NCBI GenBank assembly: GCA_026417375.1
Contig: JAOADJ010000037.1
Coordinates: forward strand, 1-64,000
Reading direction: 5' to 3'
From: Melioribacteraceae bacterium
GTDB lineage: Bacteria > Bacteroidota > Ignavibacteria > Ignavibacteriales > Melioribacteraceae
DNA: 64,000 nt
In this document: positions 17,327 to 26,670 of the stretch, piece after piece
Layout of the letters: the number at the start of each line of letters is the position of its first letter
Position numbering within the stretch: the first letter of the stretch is position 1
Notes under the pieces: model-generated
Seen by the model: only the letters and a program-made list of their open reading frames with translations
The model's database searches: none
Told to the model about the DNA's origin: nothing
Position numbers and translations under genes: made by a program

Positions 17327-19447
17327 TTAATCCATCTTACCATTTTTTAATTCATTTGAAACACGCGTTGCCTTATAAACTTTTTCAATTGCATAAACCA
17401 TAGCTCTTGAATCTACAGCTACCATTCTGTTGTTGTAAGGAATGTAGATATAATTCCCGATAATACTATCAATATTTCCATCGAAAGCTAAACCAACAAC
17501 TTCAGCATTTTTATTAATAACTGCGCTTCCAGAGTTTCCACCAACAATATCATTATTTGAAACAAAGTTGAAAGGAGTAGCTAAATCAAAATCAGCTGGC
17601 ACTTTTTCCCAAATTTTGTGTAAATCCCATGGATATTTTTTGTAGAATGAATGCCATCTATCATACATTCCATAAAATGTTGTAAAATAAGGTGCAACAG
17701 TTCCATTATATTCAAAAGCTTTTAAAGTTCCATCACTTAATCTCAATGTAAAGTTTGCATCAGGTGGAAGTTCAGTTCCATAAACTTCAACAATAGCTTG
17801 GCCTAACATATCATCATAAATTCCTTCAGTATCTGTTACTTCTTGCATTTGTTTTTGAAGTTCAGGCATTCTTTTGTCAACTTCTTTTACATAAAAAAGA
17901 ATAGGATCTTCAGATTTCATAATTGCTTCTGCGCCTTCTTTAGCAAGGTCAATTACATCATCACGGTCACCAAAAATTGAATTGTCTAATAACCATTTTG
18001 CTATTTCTTTTCCTTTTTTACCACCAGATAATTTTTTAACTAATGGATCATTCCAACCTAAATTTAAAGCCATGTATTCAATATTGATCCACAATTTAGT
18101 GTTTTCTAAAAGTTCATCAATTTTTTCCGGGAATAATGCCTTTAAAGTTGAATCTAATTTTTCAGCTTTGTATTGAGCAGCTCTTTGATCTTCTGGTTTT
18201 TGCAATTCTTTTGCTACATCAAGTAATGATTTTGCCATTCCGAAATATCTTGAACCAAACATTCTGTTTTGAACAAAAGAAAAAGATGCCATTTGTGGAG
18301 CAATTTTTCTTGCTTCGTTTCTTGTGCTTTCAATGTTTTCCCAAACCTTACCATATTTTTCTTTTAATGAAGAGTTTTTGTTTACAGCTTCTTGTAATTT
18401 TTTTTGGAAATCAACTTTCTTTGCATAAACGTATGGATCTTTTAACCCTTTTAATGTAGTTGAAATTACTTTCTGACTGTTTCCAAGTTGAACTCTTAAA
18501 TCTTCAAATTCTTTTGCTCTGGAAGGATCTTCTTTTTTCAAATCTTCAAGTGCATAATAATATGAATCAAATAAGAAGGCATTGTTTCTGTAAGTTATAT
18601 CTCTTGCAAATTCTAATTGAGCAACAGTTTTTAATCTGTTTGTTGTGCCAGGATTTCCAACTGTAAAAATTGGTTCGCCGGGTTCAATTCCATTTAAAGA
18701 GAATTTAAAATAATTAGTTGATTTAACCGGTTTATCATTTTCATAAGCGCGATAGAAAGTACAATCAAGATTATAACGTGGATATGTGAAATTATCATAA
18801 TCTCCACCGAAATATGCAACTTGCATTTCAGGTGCAAACACTAAACGTATATCTGTATAACGTTTATAACCATAAAGTGAATATTTACCACCATTGAATA
18901 GTGGTATAATTTGAATTTGCAAACCAGTTTCTTTCTGATATTTATCAGATAATTCTTTAATCTTTGCTTTTTTCTTTTCTGCTTTTTCTTTTACTGTAGT
19001 TCCTTCTTTTTCAGCATTGTGAATATCTTCAGTAACATCTTTAATCAATACAAGCTGATCTGCATAGTAATTAGGAATTTTTCTCTCTTCAGCTAATGTT
19101 TTTGCGAAGAAGCCATCTTTAATTAAATCTTCACCTTCTTTTTTTAATCTTTCTAATAATCCACGAGCACAGTGATGATTTGTCATCATTAAACCATCTT
19201 CAGAAACAAAAGAAGAAGTACAACCCGGTAATCTTAATGCAGAAAGACGAATATCTTCAAACCATTCTTCATTTGTTTTTAAATTGTAAGTTTTTTTAAG
19301 ATAGTCAACTGGTGGGTAATCAAATGCCCATTGTTTTCCATTATCATGTTTTTGAAATTTGACTGTATCTAAATTTAACTGAGCATTAAGTGGAATAACA
19401 AATGAGAACAATAACAAGAATGAAATTAGTTGATAAAGTTTTTTCAT
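17327..19447 (-). CDS. S46 family dipeptidyl-peptidase (DPP7/DPP11 type)
   Basis: A 706-residue secreted serine exopeptidase with an N-terminal signal peptide (hydrophobic LISFLLLFSFVIPLNA). It cuts dipeptides from the N-terminus of oligopeptides in the periplasm. Catalytic His is in MMTNHHCARG (His91/92), Asp in GGDYDNFTYPR, and Ser639 in GGNSGSAV. Eighteen residues after the serine, where DPP11 has the Arg that selects Asp/Glu, this protein has Gly (Gly657, in AFDGN), as in DPP7, so a preference for hydrophobic P1 residues is inferred. Length is normal for S46. An AAGGTG ribosome site precedes the ATG. The genomic setting near pruA and the hydroxyproline genes fits peptide feeding. Confidence 0.93.
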   Translation of the reverse strand: MKKLYQLISFLLLFSFVIPLNAQLNLDTVKFQKHDNGKQWAFDYPPVDYLKKTYNLKTNEEWFEDIRLSALRLPGCTSSFVSEDGLMMTNHHCARGLLERLKKEGEDLIKDGFFAKTLAEERKIPNYYADQLVLIKDVTEDIHNAEKEGTTVKEKAEKKKAKIKELSDKYQKETGLQIQIIPLFNGGKYSLYGYKRYTDIRLVFAPEMQVAYFGGDYDNFTYPRYNLDCTFYRAYENDKPVKSTNYFKFSLNGIEPGEPIFTVGNPGTTNRLKTVAQLEFARDITYRNNAFLFDSYYYALEDLKKEDPSRAKEFEDLRVQLGNSQKVISTTLKGLKDPYVYAKKVDFQKKLQEAVNKNSSLKEKYGKVWENIESTRNEARKIAPQMASFSFVQNRMFGSRYFGMAKSLLDVAKELQKPEDQRAAQYKAEKLDSTLKALFPEKIDELLENTKLWINIEYMALNLGWNDPLVKKLSGGKKGKEIAKWLLDNSIFGDRDDVIDLAKEGAEAIMKSEDPILFYVKEVDKRMPELQKQMQEVTDTEGIYDDMLGQAIVEVYGTELPPDANFTLRLSDGTLKAFEYNGTVAPYFTTFYGMYDRWHSFYKKYPWDLHKIWEKVPADFDLATPFNFVSNNDIVGGNSGSAVINKNAEVVGLAFDGNIDSIIGNYIYIPYNNRMVAVDSRAMVYAIEKVYKATRVSNELKNGKMD

Positions 19448-19599
19448 TTTACACCTTAATTATTTGTAAGATTAACCAAAAAATAAAATAGTTGATATTC
19501 ATAACCAAAATAGATTTTATGTATTACGAACAATTTTGATAATTCTTTTCTTATTGATAAAAAAAAGTTACATTTATTCGGAATATTTTTGAGGTATGT

Positions 19600-20676
19600 A
19601 TGAAGAAAAGATTTAAAGTTGTTATAATATACTGCCTCTTACTTATAATTATAATTTCATGTTCAGCACAAAATTCAATAGAAAAAGTTTTACCAAGTTT
19701 AAGTGACGGGAAATATGATAGCGAATTTCCATATAGAAATTCATCAGAACAGCTGGAAGAAATTTCAAATAATATAAGGTTAATTAATAGTATTGCTTTT
19801 TATACAAGTTATGTTTTTGCAGAAGAAAGTAAGATTACACGGGGACAATTATCTAATTTAGATTTTAAAACAAAAGCAATTCAAGAAATTACATTTAATA
19901 GAACAGCATCCGGAACAGCAACTATAATAAGCAATAAAAATGCTGCAGTGGTTTTATTAACCGCTGCTCATGTTGTTTCTTTTGAAGATACAATTTATTC
20001 ATATTTCATAAATAAAGATGGAACACCTACAAATTATATTCAAAGCATATCTGTTAAAACAAAACAGACAACTTACATTCCCGATTTTCCTGATAATGGT
20101 GAAGTAGATATAATATTAAGTGATAAAACACTTGATGTTGCATTGTTGGGAAGACAATTTTTAGGAAATCATGCAACTAATCTTTCACCATTTAAATTTG
20201 CTTGGGGTAATTCGTCCGAACTAGAATGGGGAACATTTATTTATGTTTTTGGTTTTCCGATGAATTATAAAATGATTTCAAAAGGAATTGTGAGTAATCC
20301 AAACAAAGATAAAAATACATTCTTAATTGATGCGGTTTTTAATCGTGGATCAAGTGGTGGAATTGTTTTGGCAATTCGTGATGGTGTTCCTAATTTTGAA
20401 CTTGTTGGTTTGGTAAAATCTGTTCCGGCAGAATATCAACTTAATGTTCATCCTTTATCTACTGTAAATGAAATTGATTTCAATCCGATGATTCCATACA
20501 AAGGGGAAATTTATGTTGAACGTGAACAGGTTTTAAGAACGGGAATTACAAAAGTTATAGGAATAGAAGCAATTAAAGATTTTATAATAAAGAATAAAGA
20601 AAAAATTTTGATGCAGGGTTATACAATTCCAAATCTTTTTGAAGATGAAAAAACTAAACTTATTAATGTTCATTAA
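19600..20676 (+). CDS. Trypsin-like serine protease lipoprotein
   Basis: A 358-residue protein with a lipoprotein signal (positively charged start, long Ile/Leu stretch and an IIISC lipobox near residue 21). The chymotrypsin-fold triad is visible: His in LTAAHVV, Asp in TLDVALLGRQ, and Ser in NRGSSGGIVL. The FGFPMNYKMISKGIVS segment is typical of DegP/trypsin-2 type domains. No PDZ domain follows. It is divergent from the S46 peptidase gene and 60 bases upstream of the CotH gene, on the same strand as the latter. The substrate is not known; it is probably held on a membrane facing the periplasm or outside. Confidence 0.78.
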   Translation: MKKRFKVVIIYCLLLIIIISCSAQNSIEKVLPSLSDGKYDSEFPYRNSSEQLEEISNNIRLINSIAFYTSYVFAEESKITRGQLSNLDFKTKAIQEITFNRTASGTATIISNKNAAVVLLTAAHVVSFEDTIYSYFINKDGTPTNYIQSISVKTKQTTYIPDFPDNGEVDIILSDKTLDVALLGRQFLGNHATNLSPFKFAWGNSSELEWGTFIYVFGFPMNYKMISKGIVSNPNKDKNTFLIDAVFNRGSSGGIVLAIRDGVPNFELVGLVKSVPAEYQLNVHPLSTVNEIDFNPMIPYKGEIYVEREQVLRTGITKVIGIEAIKDFIIKNKEKILMQGYTIPNLFEDEKTKLINVH

Positions 20677-20736
20677 AACTTAATTAGCATATCGAATTTC
20701 TCTTTTCTAACTTAGAAATTAAAATAGGAACTATTA

Positions 20737-23055
20737 ATGAAAAAAATATTTCTTCTTTTCCTTATATGTATTTCAAATAATTTATTGTTATCACAAACAA
20801 ACGATAAAAGCTGGATGTTATTCGATGACACAAATTTATTAGAAGTAAGAATTACGATGGATAAAAATGCTTTTGATTGGATGATGGCTAACCCTTTGAG
20901 TGATTCTATGCACGTTTGTTCTGTTAAATTAAAGAACAAACATTTCGATTCAACTCTTACAAACGTTGCTATAAGAATAAGAGGAAATACTAGCAGAACT
21001 GCTCAGAAAAAATCATTTAAAATTTCTTTTAATACTTTTCAAAAAGGAAGAGAATTTTATGATGTTGAAAAACTAAATCTTAACGGAGAACATAACGATC
21101 CATCAATAGCGCGCTCGAAGTTGTCTTGGAATCTTTTTCAAAAAAATGGATTTATTGCAAGCAGAGCCAATCATGCTTTGGTTTATATAAATAATACTTT
21201 TATGGGAGTTTATATAAATGTTGAAAATATTGATGATGAATTTTTAAAGAAAAGATTTGGTGATGATAGTGGTTATTTATTTAAATGCTTATATGGTGCT
21301 TCACTGGCACCCGGAAGTAATAATTATGAACCTGAAACGCACGAAGAAAATCCTGACTTTTCTCAATTAAACAGATTAATTAAAATATTAGATCAAACTC
21401 CATTAATTAATTTGCCCGATTCATTAGAAAAAATTTTATGTGTTGATGAATTTTTAAAGTATGAAGCAATGAATGTATTAATTGGTCAATGGGATGATTA
21501 TTGGTCAAATATGAATAACTATTACTTATACTTTGATACACAAATAAATAAATTCAGATGGATTCCTTACGATTACGACAATACCTTTGGCATTGATTGG
21601 TTTAATGTAGATTGGGCAAAAGTTAATCCTTATACTTTTTATAAAATTGATAAATCAAAAAGACCTTTAATTGAAAAACTTTTTTCCATTGCTCAATACA
21701 GAGATCTGTACACTCACTTTCTTCAATTCATTAAAGAAAAAACTTTTCAGTATTATATGCTTTCTTCTGAAGCTTATAAAATTAAAGGATTAATCCAAGA
21801 TTATGTATTAAAAGATTCTTACCGAAGAAAAGATTATGGATTTACAGATGAAGATTTTGAAAACTCATATGGTTCTGCCAGTTACCAAAAACTTCATGTT
21901 AAGAAAGGAATACTTCAGTTTGTAAATGAAAGGAATGAATATTTTAAAAATTCAGTAGTGTTTTCTTACTATAATTCACCACCAATTGTTTATAAAATTG
22001 ATTATGAACCAAAAAATCCCGGTCCAAACGATTCGATAAAAGTAATTGTTTCTGCATTTGCATCTGCAGGAATTGAAAACATAAATATTCAATTTCATCC
22101 CGGTTTATTAACTGTCATTTATTTTTATAAAATGAAATATTCAGGAAATAATTCAACAACAAAAGTTGATGAGTTTAATCAATGGGTAGGTGTTATTCCT
22201 CCATTAGGTAAAAATGGATTTGGAAGATTCAAAGTTGAAGTTAAAGACAGAAACGGAATTTCAATGTTATATCCACGCTCTGAATTTATTAATCTTAAAA
22301 CAAAAGAAGTATCAACAGATTTAAATAAAGTATTAATAAATGAACTTATGGCTGACAATACTAAAACAATTAAAGATCCTTCTAACACATCTAAAGATGA
22401 ATATGACGATTGGGTTGAATTATATAATCCAACTGAAAATGAAATTGATTTAAGCGGATATTTTTTGACAGATGATCCCACAAAATTAAATAAATGGAAA
22501 ATCCCAAATATTAAAATAAAATCTAAAGAACATTTATTGTTTTGGTGCGATGAACAAGAAACGCAAACAGGATTACATACAAATTTTAAATTATCAAAAA
22601 GTGGAGAATATATTGCTTTAGTTTCAAAGGATGGAAAAACAATTATTGATGATTATACATTCGGTGCTCAACAATCTGATATTTCATTTGGTAGAATTCC
22701 AAGTGGTGGAACAGTTTGGAATTTTATGAATCCAACACCCGGAAAACCAAATGTTACAACCAATATTCAAAAAGAAGAAATCCCGGGTGAATTTAATCTT
22801 TATCAAAATTTTCCAAATCCATTTAATCCGGAAACGACAATCTCTTATCAAATTCCAATTTCAGGAATTACTACATTAAAAATATTTGACTTATTAGGAA
22901 ATGAAATCGCAACATTAGTAAATGAATATCAAAATGCAGGATTTTATAGATATCAATTTTCAATCAATAAATATCAATTAACATCAGGCATTTATTTCTA
23001 TCAATTAAAAAATGGAAATTTTGTTGAAACGAAAAAAATGATAATCGTTAAATAA
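20737..23055 (+). CDS. Secreted CotH-family protein with lamin-tail domain and T9SS sorting domain
   Basis: A 772-residue exported protein with signal peptide ([15 protein letters not shown]). Residues about 30-400 form a CotH domain; CotH proteins are atypical protein kinases, and the [14 protein letters not shown] segment matches their metal-binding DxD region. A lamin-tail (LTD) domain follows at about 525-665 ([27 protein letters not shown]). The last ~80 residues are a type IX secretion C-terminal sorting domain, with [16 protein letters not shown] and a GIYFYQL motif. So the protein is taken across the outer membrane and attached or released. What it phosphorylates, if anything, is unknown. 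The sorting domain is the best taxon marker in the window. Confidence 0.9.
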   Translation: MKKIFLLFLICISNNLLLSQTNDKSWMLFDDTNLLEVRITMDKNAFDWMMANPLSDSMHVCSVKLKNKHFDSTLTNVAIRIRGNTSRTAQKKSFKISFNTFQKGREFYDVEKLNLNGEHNDPSIARSKLSWNLFQKNGFIASRANHALVYINNTFMGVYINVENIDDEFLKKRFGDDSGYLFKCLYGASLAPGSNNYEPETHEENPDFSQLNRLIKILDQTPLINLPDSLEKILCVDEFLKYEAMNVLIGQWDDYWSNMNNYYLYFDTQINKFRWIPYDYDNTFGIDWFNVDWAKVNPYTFYKIDKSKRPLIEKLFSIAQYRDLYTHFLQFIKEKTFQYYMLSSEAYKIKGLIQDYVLKDSYRRKDYGFTDEDFENSYGSASYQKLHVKKGILQFVNERNEYFKNSVVFSYYNSPPIVYKIDYEPKNPGPNDSIKVIVSAFASAGIENINIQFHPGLLTVIYFYKMKYSGNNSTTKVDEFNQWVGVIPPLGKNGFGRFKVEVKDRNGISMLYPRSEFINLKTKEVSTDLNKVLINELMADNTKTIKDPSNTSKDEYDDWVELYNPTENEIDLSGYFLTDDPTKLNKWKIPNIKIKSKEHLLFWCDEQETQTGLHTNFKLSKSGEYIALVSKDGKTIIDDYTFGAQQSDISFGRIPSGGTVWNFMNPTPGKPNVTTNIQKEEIPGEFNLYQNFPNPFNPETTISYQIPISGITTLKIFDLLGNEIATLVNEYQNAGFYRYQFSINKYQLTSGIYFYQLKNGNFVETKKMIIVK

Positions 23056-23066
23056 ACGGAGATTAC

Positions 23067-23528
23067 ATGAACACACACGAAGTAATAAAAATGAAAAAAA
23101 GAAAAAGAATTGCTTTGGTTGCACATGACCATCAAAAAAAAGAATTAATTGAATGGATTGAATTTAATAAAGGAAATTTATCTGAACATGAACTTTATGC
23201 AACAGGAACAACAGGAAAATTAATCGAAGAAAAAATCGGCTTGAAAGTAAATAAATTAAAAAGTGGACCATTAGGTGGCGATCAGCAAATAGGAGCTAAA
23301 ATTTCTGAAGATGAAATTGATGTGTTAATATTTTTCTGGGATCCGCTTGAACCACAACCACACGATCCGGATGTTAAAGCTTTACTCAGAATAGCAGTTG
23401 TTTGGAATATTCCAATTGCGTGCAATAGAGCTTCGGCAGATTTTATTTTTTCTTCACCTTTAATGAAAGAAGATTACGAAAGAATTATTCCTCAATTCGA
23501 AAATTATTTAAAACGTGAAATTGCTTAA
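23067..23528 (+). CDS. mgsA: Methylglyoxal synthase
   Basis: A 153-residue protein very close in pattern to Escherichia coli MgsA, which turns dihydroxyacetone phosphate into methylglyoxal and phosphate and so bypasses lower glycolysis when phosphate is short. Seen motifs are [32 protein letters not shown] and the [20 protein letters not shown] region (split here into FFWDPLEPQ and [10 protein letters not shown]) with the catalytic aspartates. The ATG at 23067 has a GGAG site 6 bases upstream, so it is preferred over a second in-frame ATG at codon 9. It sits 11 bases after the CotH gene. Confidence 0.96.
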   Translation: MNTHEVIKMKKRKRIALVAHDHQKKELIEWIEFNKGNLSEHELYATGTTGKLIEEKIGLKVNKLKSGPLGGDQQIGAKISEDEIDVLIFFWDPLEPQPHDPDVKALLRIAVVWNIPIACNRASADFIFSSPLMKEDYERIIPQFENYLKREIA

Positions 23529-23579
23529 GGACTTGTAACAAAATTAATTTTAAAACGACTAATTAGTTGAAATAAAAAA

Positions 23580-23906
23580 ATGATGATGAAAAGGATTAAA
23601 AAATATTTGTCTTATATTGAATTGGAAGCATTAATGTGGCTTGTTGCTTTACTGTTTTTATTTTTTATTAATCCTTATGAAACACAACACTTTACTTTAT
23701 GCCCATATAAAAACATTGGAATAGATTTTTGCCCGGGTTGTGGAATAGGAAAATCAATTTCATTTTTATTTCATTTTGATTTAGTGAATTCAATTAAAAA
23801 TCATCCTTTGGGAATTTTTGGTTTATTTGTAATAACGTACAGAATATTCTATTTGCTCAAAAGAAAATATATTAAACAAAATAAAAACGAGGTGGTATAT
23901 GGCTAA
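23580..23906 (+). CDS. DUF2752 family small membrane protein
   Basis: A 108-residue protein with two hydrophobic helices, at about 20-35 and 75-92. Between them is the FCPGCGIGKS motif typical of DUF2752, a family of unknown function in which a CPxCGxT/S-type loop faces a membrane surface. Three ATG codons in a row open the frame. The 3' end overlaps the TM2-domain gene by eight bases, so the two are probably co-translated. The pairing of DUF2752 with TM2 proteins is frequent in Bacteroidota-like genomes as far as I recall; function is not known. Confidence 0.75.
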   Translation: MMMKRIKKYLSYIELEALMWLVALLFLFFINPYETQHFTLCPYKNIGIDFCPGCGIGKSISFLFHFDLVNSIKNHPLGIFGLFVITYRIFYLLKRKYIKQNKNEVVYG

Positions 23907-24249
23907 CGTGTACGAATTAATTCCTGAAATTACTGGTGAAGAACAATTTTATATTGATAGTATTATAAAAAATATGGACGATAATAAAGCAAAACAATTT
24001 GCAAATATTTATCGTGCAAGAAGAAAAGACCCTCAAATGATTTTACTTGTTACTTTAGTCGGATTTTTAGGTATTGCAGGAATACAAAGATTTATAACAG
24101 ATCAACTTGGAATGGGAATTTTATATTTATTAACAGCAGGTTTATGCTGGATAGGAACTATAATTGATTTAATTAATTATAAGAAAATTGCTTTTGAGTA
24201 TAACCAAAAAGAAGCACATCAGATTGTAGCTTTATTAAGAAACAGTTAG
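23899..24249 (+). CDS. TM2 domain protein
   Basis: A 116-residue membrane protein. After a ~50-residue soluble N-terminus it has the TM2 domain: two helices joined by a short turn, with GFLGIAGIQRF and the G-x-x-x-x-L-x-x-x-T-x-G pattern (LGMGILYLLTAGLCWIGTIID, seen as LGMGILYLLTAG then CWIGTIID). TM2 proteins are widespread, of unknown function. A GAGGTGG ribosome site inside the end of the DUF2752 gene drives its start. Confidence 0.78.
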   Translation: MANVYELIPEITGEEQFYIDSIIKNMDDNKAKQFANIYRARRKDPQMILLVTLVGFLGIAGIQRFITDQLGMGILYLLTAGLCWIGTIIDLINYKKIAFEYNQKEAHQIVALLRNS

Positions 24250-24352
24250 AAAATTATTTTTCATTTAAAAAAATAATTTACTAAGTTTCGCACCGCATGG
24301 TTGAAGTTTGCTATGCAGATATTTATTAGTAAAACTTTAAGGAGTAATTTTA

Positions 24353-24565
24353 ATGGCAGAACGCGAAAACGGAACCGTAAAATGGTTTAATGCTGCAAAA
24401 GGTTACGGTTTTATTGAGCGAAGTCAAGGAGGAGATGTATTCGTTCATTTCTCATCAATTCAATCTGAAGGATACAAAACACTTGAAAAAGGTCAAGCTG
24501 TTGAATTTTCTGTTGGAGATGGACCTAAAGGACCACAAGCTCAAGAAGTTAAAGTTGTGAAATAA
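24353..24565 (+). CDS. Cold-shock domain protein (CspA family)
   Basis: A 70-residue single OB-fold RNA-binding protein, with RNP1 KGYGFIER and RNP2 VFVHFSSI motifs. It binds single-stranded nucleic acid and acts as an RNA chaperone. The gene has its own AAGGAG ribosome site and a strong terminator just downstream, so it is monocistronic. The upstream stretch of 103 bases holds a 5' region that may include a structured leader, as in other csp genes, but I cannot show it. Confidence 0.95.
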   Translation: MAERENGTVKWFNAAKGYGFIERSQGGDVFVHFSSIQSEGYKTLEKGQAVEFSVGDGPKGPQAQEVKVVK

Positions 24566-24586
24566 TAAAATTTATTATGTAACAAC

Positions 24587-24612
24587 AAAAGCGGCTTATT
24601 CAAGCCGCTTTT
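24587..24612 (+). terminator. Rho-independent terminator of the cold-shock gene
   Basis: Perfect 11-base stem AAAAGCGGCTT / AAGCCGCTTTT with a 4-base ATTC loop, followed by a run of T. It begins 21 bases after the csp stop and separates this gene from the cysteine unit. Confidence 0.92.
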
Positions 24613-24670
24613 TTATTATTAGAACTTTTGATTAAATATTTCTGTTTACCGTTTATAAATTTTTATTAAA

Positions 24671-24766
24671 ATGAAAAAATATTTTCAAATATCGTTACTT
24701 AGCATTTCGATAAGCATACCTTTTAATTCAGCAACCCAATGTTGCACTTCTTGTTGTTGTAACTAA
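24671..24766 (+). CDS. Cysteine-rich leader peptide upstream of cysE-cysK (candidate)
   Basis: A 31-codon frame, too short for usual gene finding, opens with ATG 24671 and stops at 24764-24766, 50 bases before cysE. Its first 22 residues are MKK followed by a weakly hydrophobic stretch; its end is QCCTSCCCN, five Cys codons in seven positions just before the stop. Placed directly ahead of the two genes that make cysteine, this is the classical layout of an amino-acid-responsive attenuator leader, and polycysteine leaders that act in this way are known in mycobacteria. A TATAAA box at 24654-24659 would put the transcript start only a few bases before the ATG. Expression and regulation are inferred. 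An alternative is a small secreted or metal-binding Cys peptide. Confidence 0.6.
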   Translation: MKKYFQISLLSISISIPFNSATQCCTSCCCN

Positions 24767-24811
24767 TCCAAATTTTAATCTACAAATTTATATAATATCT
24801 ATTTTAGGATT
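24765..24811 (+). promoter_or_regulatory. Possible stem that hides the cysE ribosome site
   Basis: AATCC at 24765-24769, overlapping the leader stop codon, can pair with GGATT at 24807-24811, which is the only Shine-Dalgarno-like site before the cysE ATG; AAA and TTT next to them add three pairs around a one-base bulge. A ribosome stalled at the Cys codons would cover the left arm and free the site. The stem is short and AU-rich, so this is a weak structural suggestion. Confidence 0.3.
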
Positions 24812-24816
24812 TTATT

Positions 24817-25674
24817 ATGAAAAAGAATCAAAATGAAACTTTATATTTTTTTGCAAATGAACTTATCCAAAAAAGAAAAACACATTTTTATAATGCACCT
24901 TTAAAAACCGAAGCAATAAAATTTTTGGAAAATATGATAGGGTTTTTATTCCCTCATTTTTCAAATAAAATATATTATAATGAAGAAGATGTAATTTCAA
25001 AATTACAATTATTAAAACGGGATCTGATTGATTTATTGAAACTGTTAAATAATCACTTTAAACATGATCCGGAAAAATTAGCAGAAAAATTTTCGAGTAC
25101 TTTACCTAAACTTCATAAAGTATTATGGAATGATGCTGAATTTATTTTTAATGGAGATCCCGCAGCAGAAAACTTAGATGAAGTCATATTAGCATATCCC
25201 GGTTTTATGGCAATTTTGATTTATCGTATTTCTCATGAATTATATTTACTGGATGTTCCAATAATACCAAGAATTTTAACAGAGCATGCACATCAAATAA
25301 CCGGGATTGATATTCATCCTGGAGCAACAATTGATTCACCTTTTTTTATTGATCATGGAACTGGTATTGTAATTGGCGAAACAACTGTTATTGGAAAAAA
25401 TGTGAAAATTTATCAAGGTGTAACATTAGGAGCTTTGAGTGTGGATAAAAAAATGAGTGAGAAAAAACGTCATCCAACAATTGAAAACGATGTTATTATT
25501 TATGCACAAGCTGTGATTTTAGGTGGTGATACTGTTATTGGTAGTAATAGTATTATTGGAGGTAATTCATGGATAACCGAAAGTATTCCTTCAAACTCAA
25601 TTGTTTATCATAAAAGTGAAGTTAAAGTAAGATCAAATTTAAGTACAAATAATTTTTTTGATTTTGTCATTTAA
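24817..25674 (+). CDS. cysE: Serine O-acetyltransferase
   Basis: A 285-residue hexapeptide-repeat transferase that acetylates serine to O-acetylserine, the precursor of cysteine. The N-terminal ~130 residues are the helical domain. The left-handed beta-helix follows with GIDIHPGATI, the catalytic DHGTGIVIGE (His180) and the VTLGALS loop. The pattern resembles the longer serine acetyltransferases of Bacteroidota and plants more than E. coli CysE. The stop is followed 15 bases later by the cysK ATG, so the two form an operon. A short Cys-rich frame lies just upstream and may control it. Confidence 0.94.
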   Translation: MKKNQNETLYFFANELIQKRKTHFYNAPLKTEAIKFLENMIGFLFPHFSNKIYYNEEDVISKLQLLKRDLIDLLKLLNNHFKHDPEKLAEKFSSTLPKLHKVLWNDAEFIFNGDPAAENLDEVILAYPGFMAILIYRISHELYLLDVPIIPRILTEHAHQITGIDIHPGATIDSPFFIDHGTGIVIGETTVIGKNVKIYQGVTLGALSVDKKMSEKKRHPTIENDVIIYAQAVILGGDTVIGSNSIIGGNSWITESIPSNSIVYHKSEVKVRSNLSTNNFFDFVI

Positions 25675-25689
25675 TTGAAAGGAATAATT

Positions 25690-26601
25690 ATGAAACTAAA
25701 TAATATATTAGAAGCTATTGGAAACACTCCACACTTAAAAATAAATAAATTGTTCGGTAATAATCATGAAGTTTGGATCAAATTAGAAAAAAATAATCCG
25801 GGCAATAGTATCAAAGATAGAATTGCTCTTTCAATGATTGAAGACGCAGAAAGAAGAGGTATATTAAAGAAAGGGAGCATTATTGTTGAACCAACTTCAG
25901 GTAATACAGGAATTGGTTTAGCAATGGTTGCAGCAGTAAAGGGATATGAATTAATTTTAGTAATGCCTGAATCAATGTCCATTGAGCGTAGAAAAATTAT
26001 GGCAGCTTATGGTGCAAAATTTGAATTAACTCCTCGAGAACTTGGAATGAAAGGTGCAATTGAAAAAGCAAATGAAATTGCAAACAATAATTCAAAAGTT
26101 TGGATTCCGCAACAGTTTGAAAATCCGGCTAATGTTGAAGTTCATATAACAACTACTGCTCAAGAAATATTAAATGATTTTCCGGATGGATTTGATTTTT
26201 TAATAACAGGTGTTGGCACTGGCGGACATATTACAGGAGTATCAAAAGTATTAAAAGAAAAATTTCCACATATAAAAATTTTTGCTGTTGAACCCGAATT
26301 ATCTCCGGTTATTTCTGGTGGAAAACCATCACCACATCCGATTCAGGGAATCGGTGCAGGATTTATTCCAAAAAATTTAGATACAAGTTTGTTAGATGGA
26401 GTAATTAAAATCTCTAAAGATGAAGCATTTGAGTTTGCAAAAAGAGCTGCTAAGGAAGAAGGTTTATTTGTTGGAATTTCAACCGGTGCATCATTAGCCG
26501 CTGTTGATAAAAAACTGTCAGAAATTCCGGGCGGTAAAAAAATACTTACTTTTAATTATGATACGGGTGAAAGATATCTTTCAATAGATGGATTGTTTTG
26601 A
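25690..26601 (+). CDS. cysK: Cysteine synthase (O-acetylserine sulfhydrylase)
   Basis: A 303-residue fold-type II PLP enzyme that makes cysteine from O-acetylserine and sulfide. PLP Lys42 is in NPGNSIKDR; the [10 protein letters not shown] substrate loop and the [10 protein letters not shown] phosphate-binding loop are present. I chose the ATG at 25690, not the TTG five codons upstream, because AAAGGA lies 6 bases before the ATG and homologues begin at this point. The C-terminus ends with DTGERYLS as usual. It is the second gene of the cysE-cysK unit. CysK and CysM are hard to tell apart; the sequence fits CysK-type enzymes better. Confidence 0.94.
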   Translation: MKLNNILEAIGNTPHLKINKLFGNNHEVWIKLEKNNPGNSIKDRIALSMIEDAERRGILKKGSIIVEPTSGNTGIGLAMVAAVKGYELILVMPESMSIERRKIMAAYGAKFELTPRELGMKGAIEKANEIANNNSKVWIPQQFENPANVEVHITTTAQEILNDFPDGFDFLITGVGTGGHITGVSKVLKEKFPHIKIFAVEPELSPVISGGKPSPHPIQGIGAGFIPKNLDTSLLDGVIKISKDEAFEFAKRAAKEEGLFVGISTGASLAAVDKKLSEIPGGKKILTFNYDTGERYLSIDGLF

Positions 26602-26621
26602 AGTAATTAAAAATTAATTTG

Positions 26622-26655
26622 TTCACTGAATTGCAGATTAATGCAATTCAGTGAA
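26622..26655. terminator. Bidirectional terminator between cysK and the Yip1-like gene
   Basis: A perfect 14-base inverted repeat (TTCACTGAATTGCA and complement) with a 6-base loop stands between two convergent genes. A-rich and T-rich flanks on both sides allow it to work in both directions. Confidence 0.85.
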
Positions 26656-26670
26656 TTAAATAATAAAAAA

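Noticed and set aside
18136-18459. Open frame of 107 codons antisense to the S46 peptidase gene
   Set aside because: It is embedded in a complete S46 gene and has no start signal or domain.
22179-22481. Open frame of 100 codons on the minus strand inside the CotH gene
   Set aside because: It lies wholly antisense to a well-supported gene, has no ribosome site and no recognisable domain; long antisense frames are common in this A/T-rich DNA.
25675-25689. TTG start for cysteine synthase five codons upstream
   Set aside because: The AAAGGA site is placed for the ATG at 25690, and homologues start there.
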